From NCBI RefSeq assembly GCF_000341005.1, contig NZ_ANBD01000031.1, forward strand, positions 58,173 to 96,764: a stretch of DNA of 38,592 nt. Direction: 5' to 3'. Below, piece after piece: positions 34,327 to 38,592 of this stretch. The notes beneath the pieces are model-generated. The model was not told where the DNA came from, searched no databases, and saw nothing but the letters and a program-made list of their open reading frames with translations. A program made the position numbers and the translations under genes. The stretch's first letter is position 1; each line of letters opens with the position of its first letter. The DNA comes from Nocardiopsis alkaliphila YIM 80379 (GTDB taxonomy: Bacteria > Actinomycetota > Actinomycetes > Streptosporangiales > Streptosporangiaceae).

Positions 34327-34514
34327 AAGCCCTCGACCTCCTTGATGGTCTTTCGTGCGGTCAGCTCGGGTATGTCGGAGTGACGTCCTATCGGGAACTG
34401 GAAGGAGCCCACTCGATAGATGTCATGTTTGCCTCCCCTACGGACGAAGTCCAGCGCCATCCCTTTGGACTCCGCGGCTTCCCTGATCCGCTTCAAAAGT
34501 TCTCGCCTCTTCAC
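34323..34514 (-). CDS. hicA: HicA-like toxin (mRNA interferase)
   Basis: The 63-residue product is a compact double-stranded-RNA-binding-type fold: VKRRELLKRIREAAESKGM, then FVRRGGKHDIYRVG with the histidine that is catalytic in HicA, and IPELTARKTIKEVEG. HicA cleaves mRNA when free of HicB. GTG 34514 is inferred from the family N-terminus; a ribosome-binding site is not obvious. A good -10, TAAAAT (minus strand), is 13 bases upstream, giving a very short leader. Gene order toxin then antitoxin is canonical for hicAB. Base composition around its start is clearly more AT-rich than the neighbours, in keeping with acquisition from elsewhere. Confidence 0.82.
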   Translation of the reverse strand: MKRRELLKRIREAAESKGMALDFVRRGGKHDIYRVGSFQFPIGRHSDIPELTARKTIKEVEGL

Positions 34515-34523
34515 GCTGAGAGA

Positions 34524-34556
34524 GTCTATTTTACTAGACGAATGTCGGCTATGTAA
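34524..34556 (-). promoter_or_regulatory. hicAB promoter and operator
   Basis: On the minus strand, CTTACA (-35) and TAAAAT (-10) are 18 bases apart. The inverted repeat GTCTA (34524-34528) with TAGAC (34535-34539), six-base spacer, overlaps the -10. This is the expected place for autorepression by HicB or the HicAB complex. Confidence 0.6.
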
Positions 34557-34581
34557 GTAGACAAAGATGCTTCGGGGGTTC

Positions 34582-34740
34582 GGAGTTCGATTCGGTGGTG
34601 GTGGTCGAGCCCGCCGCCATGGTGGAGGCCGAGGAGCGTGGGGCCAACTGGTTGTACGTGGTCTTGACCCGCGCGGTCGGTTCCCTGCACGTGGTCCACG
34701 CTCGTGCCCTACCCCCGGCCCTGAGCCAAGGCGGGTGACC
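34582..34740 (+). pseudogene. Remnant of helR 3' end (direct repeat, copy 2)
   Basis: This 159-bp copy reads EFDSVVVVEPAAMVEAEERG and onward to the helR stop, with I to M and R to W changes and one silent change against copy 1. There is no start codon in frame and no promoter, so it is a dead fragment. It lies directly before the DUF998-like gene (stop at 34759). The R to W change in the otherwise conserved GANRLYV suggests relaxed selection, so this is probably the displaced original end and copy 1 the incoming one. Confidence 0.9.
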
Positions 34741-34758
34741 TGATCGCCCACGGAGGAT

Positions 34759-35487
34759 TCAGTTCAGCCGTTCGGGGGCGCGCCGGAGGTGACGTGAGCG
34801 CTTCCAGTGCCCGGGAACCAGGCCCACCGCGAACAACCACAGCGCGACCGTCACCAGGTGGGAGCGTTGGGCCAGGCCCAGGGCGACCCCAGGGGAACCA
34901 TCTCCGGAACCCAGGTACAGCCGTGCCGCGAGCACCAGAACGATCACTGCGGTCACCGCCTGGGCCGTGGTGATCAGTGCCAATACGGGCCAGGCACGTT
35001 CTTCGGCCCGCCATCGGTCCCAGGTGAGCGTGGCCGAGGCCAGCAACGCCGCCACGGTGGCCAACACGGCCAGCGGGGGTTGCCCGATGGTCGTTCCGCC
35101 CACCCCCTCCACCAGGGACTCCACGGCGCAGGCCACGTCCGTGGACACCACGCACCTACCGGGCAACAGGGACGTGGCCAGCGCCGCCGCACCGAAGACG
35201 GCCATCGACCACCAGGAGACCGTCAACCAGGGGCGGGGTCCTTTGGCGCCCAGGGTCAGGCCCAGCCCGGCGGCGAGCATCACCAGGATGGCCGCGGTCC
35301 GGTGGGCGCTGGTCAGCATGCGACCGAAGGCGGAATCCGGGTCGGCGAGCGCATCGGAGGAGGTTCCGAGGCCGGTGGGAAAGAGAACCTCCAACGTCCA
35401 CATGCTGTAGACCACGGCGGCGAACACCGCGGCCACACGACCGTCCCGGTGGTCCCAGTGCAAGGATCCCGAGTTCGAGTAAGGCAT
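34759..35487 (-). CDS. DUF998-like integral membrane protein
   Basis: The 242-residue protein has about six or seven hydrophobic segments (for example VAAVFAAVVYSMWTLEVLF, AAILVMLAAGLGLTLG, ALITTAQAVTAVIVLVLAA and VTVALWLFAVGLVP). The arrangement and length resemble DUF998 multi-pass proteins, whose function is unknown. A GGGGAC precedes ATG 35487. It points toward the helR remnant and is divergent from the UspA gene. No enzyme motif is visible. Confidence 0.7.
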   Translation of the reverse strand: MPYSNSGSLHWDHRDGRVAAVFAAVVYSMWTLEVLFPTGLGTSSDALADPDSAFGRMLTSAHRTAAILVMLAAGLGLTLGAKGPRPWLTVSWWSMAVFGAAALATSLLPGRCVVSTDVACAVESLVEGVGGTTIGQPPLAVLATVAALLASATLTWDRWRAEERAWPVLALITTAQAVTAVIVLVLAARLYLGSGDGSPGVALGLAQRSHLVTVALWLFAVGLVPGHWKRSRHLRRAPERLN

Positions 35488-35705
35488 CGCGTCCCCAATC
35501 CGCCGATGACCAGTCCATGTCTCTTGGACGCACCGTGGTGTTCCCAGGTTCGGTCCCGGCCATGACCCGGTCTGCTGGGGACCCTACGTCACCCAACTCG
35601 CGGCGGCACCGTTATCCACGGGTGTGTGTTCGCGCGGCATCATCGTGGAACACCACGGGAACACCGAAGCCGCGTACCGAGGACCGACGGAAAGGGCGCA
35701 CGGAG

Positions 35706-36608
35706 ATGAACGGCGCATCCACGACACGATGGTTGATCGTGGGGGTGGACGGCAGTGACTCCAGCAGGCACGCGCTGGAGTGGTCGGCCCACCAGGCCAT
35801 GCTCCGTGGTCTGGGGGTGTTGATCGTCGCCGCCGCGCGCCCGTTGGCCACGAACGGCTTCGGGTGGTGGCCGGAGACCGAACAGCGGACCGAGGAGGCG
35901 GAGGGCTCGGGCGCACGACGCTTGCTCGAGCACGCCCACGACTGGGTCGCAAGGCTGTTCCCCGAACTGTCCGTGCGTACCCGCCTGTCGTTCGACCGGC
36001 CTGCCCAGGCCCTGATCGAGGAGGCGTCCGCACCGGGGGCGGCGGCGGTCGTGGTGGGCTCTCGAGGGCTGAGCGGCATCGCGGCGGCGTTCGTGGGTTC
36101 GGTGGGCATCGAACTCGCCGCACGTTCCCCGGTGCCGGTGATCGTGCTGCCCCGAGACCACGCCGCCGCGCACGGGGTGCGCAGCCGCGTGATCGTCGGT
36201 GTGGACGGCTCCGAACCCAGCCGGCGGGCCCTGGAGTTCGCTTTCAACCAGGCGGAGTTCGCCGATACCGACCTGGTGGCGGTCAGTGCCTGGCAGCCGC
36301 TCGTAGCCTTCGCGGCCGCGACCGGACCGATACCACCGGAGTTGTTCGACGACGCCACCGCGGCGGAGGCGGCCCGTCAGGCCCTGGACGAGGAACTCAT
36401 GGACCTGCGCCTGCTTCGGTCGAACGTTCGGGTACACACCCGGGTGGTGCGGGCCCATCCGGTGGTGGCCCTGTTGGAGGAGGCCACGCCGGCCGATCTG
36501 ATCGTGGTGGGCTCGCGGGGGCGCGGTGGTTTCCGTGGATTGTTGCTGGGATCGGTGAGTCACTCGGTCCTGCACGGTGCCCGTGGGCCGGTCGCCATAC
36601 TGCGTTGA
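35706..36608 (+). CDS. Universal stress protein, tandem UspA domains
   Basis: This 300-residue cytosolic protein has two UspA domains. Each starts with a strand of the form IVGVDGS (residues 14-20 and about 161-167) and ends with an ATP-binding G-2X-G-9X-G(S/T) pattern: VVGSRGLSGIAAAFVGSVG in the first and VVGSRGRGGFRGLLLGSVSH in the second. ATP-binding tandem Usp proteins are common in actinomycetes and respond to hypoxia, starvation or other stress. ATG 35706 is chosen over the frame's earlier extension to 35517 because the domain begins directly after it; the ribosome-binding site is a GGAAAGGG some 15 bases upstream. A terminator follows at 36612. Confidence 0.9.
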   Translation: MNGASTTRWLIVGVDGSDSSRHALEWSAHQAMLRGLGVLIVAAARPLATNGFGWWPETEQRTEEAEGSGARRLLEHAHDWVARLFPELSVRTRLSFDRPAQALIEEASAPGAAAVVVGSRGLSGIAAAFVGSVGIELAARSPVPVIVLPRDHAAAHGVRSRVIVGVDGSEPSRRALEFAFNQAEFADTDLVAVSAWQPLVAFAAATGPIPPELFDDATAAEAARQALDEELMDLRLLRSNVRVHTRVVRAHPVVALLEEATPADLIVVGSRGRGGFRGLLLGSVSHSVLHGARGPVAILR

Positions 36609-36611
36609 GCA

Positions 36612-36637
36612 CCCCCGGTGCCACCTGGGTCCGGGGG
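36612..36637 (+). terminator. UspA gene terminator
   Basis: CCCCCGG and CCGGGGG pair (36612-36618 with 36631-36637) three bases after the stop codon of the UspA gene. No T-tract follows. Confidence 0.55.
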
Positions 36638-36881
36638 GAGAAAGTCGCGAGGCGGGGCCGGGGCTCCCCACACAGGTCTAGTCGTGCCCGACCCAGGCCG
36701 ATGACTTCGTGTGACGAAAAGCACCGTGTGTCGTCGTAGGTGGGGCACTTCCCCCCAATACTGGGAAAACCGGCCCCGAACAGTATCGGGACGGTCTCGT
36801 GGAAGACCTTCGCGAACATCACTCGTGCGCACCCGAATCCCCTTCCAGGCAGCGGAATCCGTGTTCGCGACCGCGCGTGTT

Positions 36882-36908
36882 TAGACCATTGGCCTAGACC
36901 AATTGGTC
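36882..36908. promoter_or_regulatory. DasR dre-like site and overlapping repeats upstream of pckA
   Basis: ATTGGCCTAGACCAAT (36888-36903) matches the DasR consensus, ACTGGTCTAGACCAGT as I recall it, at 13 of 16 positions. It overlaps a second palindrome, GACCAATTGGTC (36897-36908), and a direct repeat TAGACCA (36882-36888 and 36895-36901). The cluster is 59 bases before the pckA start. Regulation by DasR or another GntR-family protein is inferred. Confidence 0.55.
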
Positions 36909-36966
36909 AGGCTTGCCACTCGTCATTCATGATTCGAGAGATCTCGTCATTCGAAGAGGAGCCGCT

Positions 36967-38586
36967 GTGACTGCCGACGTGGGTATTGATGTGGGCGCCG
37001 CCCCGACCAAGAACGAGGAACTCATCTCCTGGGTTCGTGAGGTCGCGGAACTCACCCAGCCGGATGAGGTCGTATGGTGTGACGGTTCCGAGGAGGAATG
37101 GACCCGTCTGACCGACCAGCTGGTCGAGCAGGGCACCTTCATCCGCCTCGACCCGAACAAACGTCCCAACAGCTTCTACTGCAAGTCCGATCCGAGCGAC
37201 GTCGCCCGTGTGGAGGACCGCACCTACATCTGCTCCGAGCGCGAAGAGGACGCGGGCCCCACCAACAACTGGATCGCCCCGAACGAGATGCGCGCCACCT
37301 TCGGCGAGATCTTCAAGGGCGCCATGCGGGGTCGCACCATGTACGTGGTGCCCTTCTGCATGGGCCCCCTCGGTGGCGACATCTCCCAACTCGGTGTCGA
37401 GATCACCGACTCCGCCTACGTCGTCGTCTCCATGCGCATCATGGCCCGCATGGGCACCGCCGCACTGCGCCTGATCGAGGAGCGCGGCGAGTTCGTCAAG
37501 GCCGTCCACTCGGTCGGCGCTCCGCTGGAGCCCGGTCAGCAGGACGTCGCCTGGCCCTGTAGCTCCACCAAGTACATCTCACACTTCCCCGAGACCCGGG
37601 AGATCTGGTCCTACGGCTCGGGCTACGGCGGTAACGCCCTACTCGGCAAGAAGTGCTACGCGCTGCGCATCGCCTCGGTCATGGCCCGCGACGAGGGCTG
37701 GCTCGCCGAGCACATGCTGATCCTCAAGGTCACCTCGCCCGAGGGCGAGTCGCACTACGTCGCGGCCGCCTTCCCGAGCGCCTGCGGCAAGACCAACCTC
37801 GCCATGCTCCAGCCGACCATCCCCGGCTGGAAGGTCGAGACGGTCGGTGACGACATCGCCTGGATGCGCTTCGACGCCGAGGGTCGGCTGCGCGCCATCA
37901 ACCCGGAGGCCGGCTTCTTCGGTGTCGCGCCCGGCACCGGTGTCAAGACCAACGCCAACGCGATCGAGACGCTGTGGGGCAACAGCATCTTCACCAACGT
38001 CGCCCTCACCGAGGACGGTGACGTGTGGTGGGAGGGCCTCACCGAAGAGCCCCCGACCGGTCTCACCGACTGGAAGGGTCGCCCTTGGACGCCCGAGTCC
38101 GGCGTGCCCTCCGCCCACCCCAACTCCCGTTTCACCACCCCGGCGGGGCAGGCTCCGACCATCGCCGACGAGTGGGAGGATCCGGCGGGCGTGCCGATCT
38201 CGGCCATCCTCTTCGGCGGCCGTCGCGCCACCGCCGTGCCGTTGGTCACCGAGGCCTTCAGCTGGCAGCACGGTGTCTACCTGGGTGCCAACGTCTCCTC
38301 CGAGAAGACCGCGGCCGCCGAGGGCTCCGTTGGTGAGTTGCGCCGCGACCCGTTCGCGATGCTGCCCTTCTGCGGCTACAACATGGGCGACTACTTCGCC
38401 CACTGGGTGAAGATCGGTCAGCGCGCCGACGCCAAGCTGCCCAAGATCTTCTACGTCAACTGGTTCAAGAAGGACGGCGACGGCAGGATCGTCTGGCCGG
38501 GCTTCGGTGAGAACAGTCGCGTCATCAAGTGGATCGTGGAGCGCCTCGAGGGCAAGGCCGAGGCCGTGGAGACCCCGATCGGCTAA
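36967..38586 (+). CDS. pckA: Phosphoenolpyruvate carboxykinase (GTP), shortened at the C-terminus
   Basis: This enzyme interconverts oxaloacetate plus GTP and phosphoenolpyruvate, the entry to gluconeogenesis. From GTG 36967 (AGAGGAG upstream) it is 539 residues. It has [46 protein letters not shown] (substrate loop), [13 protein letters not shown] (P-loop with catalytic cysteine), DDIAWM, FGGRR, the lid region [12 protein letters not shown] and the guanine-binding [13 protein letters not shown]. Actinobacterial GTP-PEPCKs usually have about 600-610 residues and continue past TPIG by 60-70 residues. Here TAA follows ETPIG directly, six bases before the window ends. Either the gene carries a nonsense mutation, or this is an unusual short form, or a sequence error. 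Confidence 0.93.
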   Translation: MTADVGIDVGAAPTKNEELISWVREVAELTQPDEVVWCDGSEEEWTRLTDQLVEQGTFIRLDPNKRPNSFYCKSDPSDVARVEDRTYICSEREEDAGPTNNWIAPNEMRATFGEIFKGAMRGRTMYVVPFCMGPLGGDISQLGVEITDSAYVVVSMRIMARMGTAALRLIEERGEFVKAVHSVGAPLEPGQQDVAWPCSSTKYISHFPETREIWSYGSGYGGNALLGKKCYALRIASVMARDEGWLAEHMLILKVTSPEGESHYVAAAFPSACGKTNLAMLQPTIPGWKVETVGDDIAWMRFDAEGRLRAINPEAGFFGVAPGTGVKTNANAIETLWGNSIFTNVALTEDGDVWWEGLTEEPPTGLTDWKGRPWTPESGVPSAHPNSRFTTPAGQAPTIADEWEDPAGVPISAILFGGRRATAVPLVTEAFSWQHGVYLGANVSSEKTAAAEGSVGELRRDPFAMLPFCGYNMGDYFAHWVKIGQRADAKLPKIFYVNWFKKDGDGRIVWPGFGENSRVIKWIVERLEGKAEAVETPIG

Positions 38587-38592
38587 CCGCCC

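Larger units (their letters stand above)
36609..36966. other. Intergenic region upstream of pckA
   Basis: These 358 bases hold the UspA terminator, a small hairpin around 36776 (CCCGA/TCGGG) and the dre-like repeats at 36882-36908. TTGGTC (36903-36908 approximately) could be the -35 of the pckA promoter, so the repeats would overlap it. No gene is supported. Confidence 0.45.

Noticed and set aside
33366..34556. A 396-residue plus-strand frame running through helR and hicAB
   Set aside because: It overlaps two well-supported gene sets in other frames and has no family features.
36661..36690. AGGTCTAGTC as another dre site
   Set aside because: Only one half matches the DasR consensus; the other half has several mismatches.

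Overview
The window is chromosomal DNA from a high-GC actinomycete. Evidence: nearly all third codon positions are G or C, GTG/TTG starts are common, there is an IdeR-type iron regulator, a GTP-type PEP carboxykinase, an XRE/DUF5753 + DUF397 + HATPase cassette, a HelD/HelR-type RNA polymerase motor and DasR-like operators. A filamentous member of the Streptosporangiales (Nocardiopsis-like) would fit, but that placement is inference. I see no rRNA, tRNA, CRISPR array, transposase or prophage.

Layout. 1-3766: the 3' part of a large membrane-anchored protein with an extracytoplasmic type I periplasmic-binding-like domain, then pyridoxamine 5'-phosphate oxidase. 4127-7251: iron regulator IdeR and a PAS-GAF-SpoIIE-HATPase phosphatase. 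7252-8068: a long gap with a promoter and RNA-like hairpins but no convincing gene. 8069-12959: a fatty-acid module of LCAD-like acyl-CoA dehydrogenase plus a two-helix membrane peptide (minus strand), and an MFS exporter with a winged-helix tail and a thiolase (plus strand). Two copies of one 19-bp palindrome precede these genes. 13009-17059: lipoprotein, YcaQ/AlkX-type DNA glycosylase and VLCAD-like acyl-CoA dehydrogenase, all minus strand. 17480-23559: exonuclease III and ribokinase (overlapping), YceI, ArgS, a CX5R phosphatase and PlsX. 23864-25225: a lysine 2,3-aminomutase-family radical SAM enzyme.

25515-28361 is a developmental-type regulatory cassette: DUF397 and XRE/DUF5753 genes (minus), then HATPase and STAS genes (plus). 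An identical 12-bp palindrome lies in front of DUF397 and between XRE and the HATPase gene. With the SpoIIE phosphatase at 4978 the window holds every class of partner-switching component except a sigma factor.

28497-38586: glmS and coaA (divergent), a HelR-type RNAP motor, a HicA-HicB toxin-antitoxin pair, a DUF998-like membrane protein, a tandem UspA protein and PEP carboxykinase (pckA). The hicAB pair lies between two 159-bp copies of the helR 3' end (3 mismatches). The second copy is a promoterless gene remnant, a clear footprint of insertion or recombination. glmS and pckA each have a DasR 'dre'-like site upstream, hinting at joint control of amino-sugar and PEP metabolism. pckA stops at a TAA about 60-70 residues before the usual family C-terminus, at the edge of the window.

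The strongest leads are the hicAB insertion scar, the shared palindromes of the fatty-acid module, the twin operators of the XRE cassette, and the dre-like sites with the shortened pckA.
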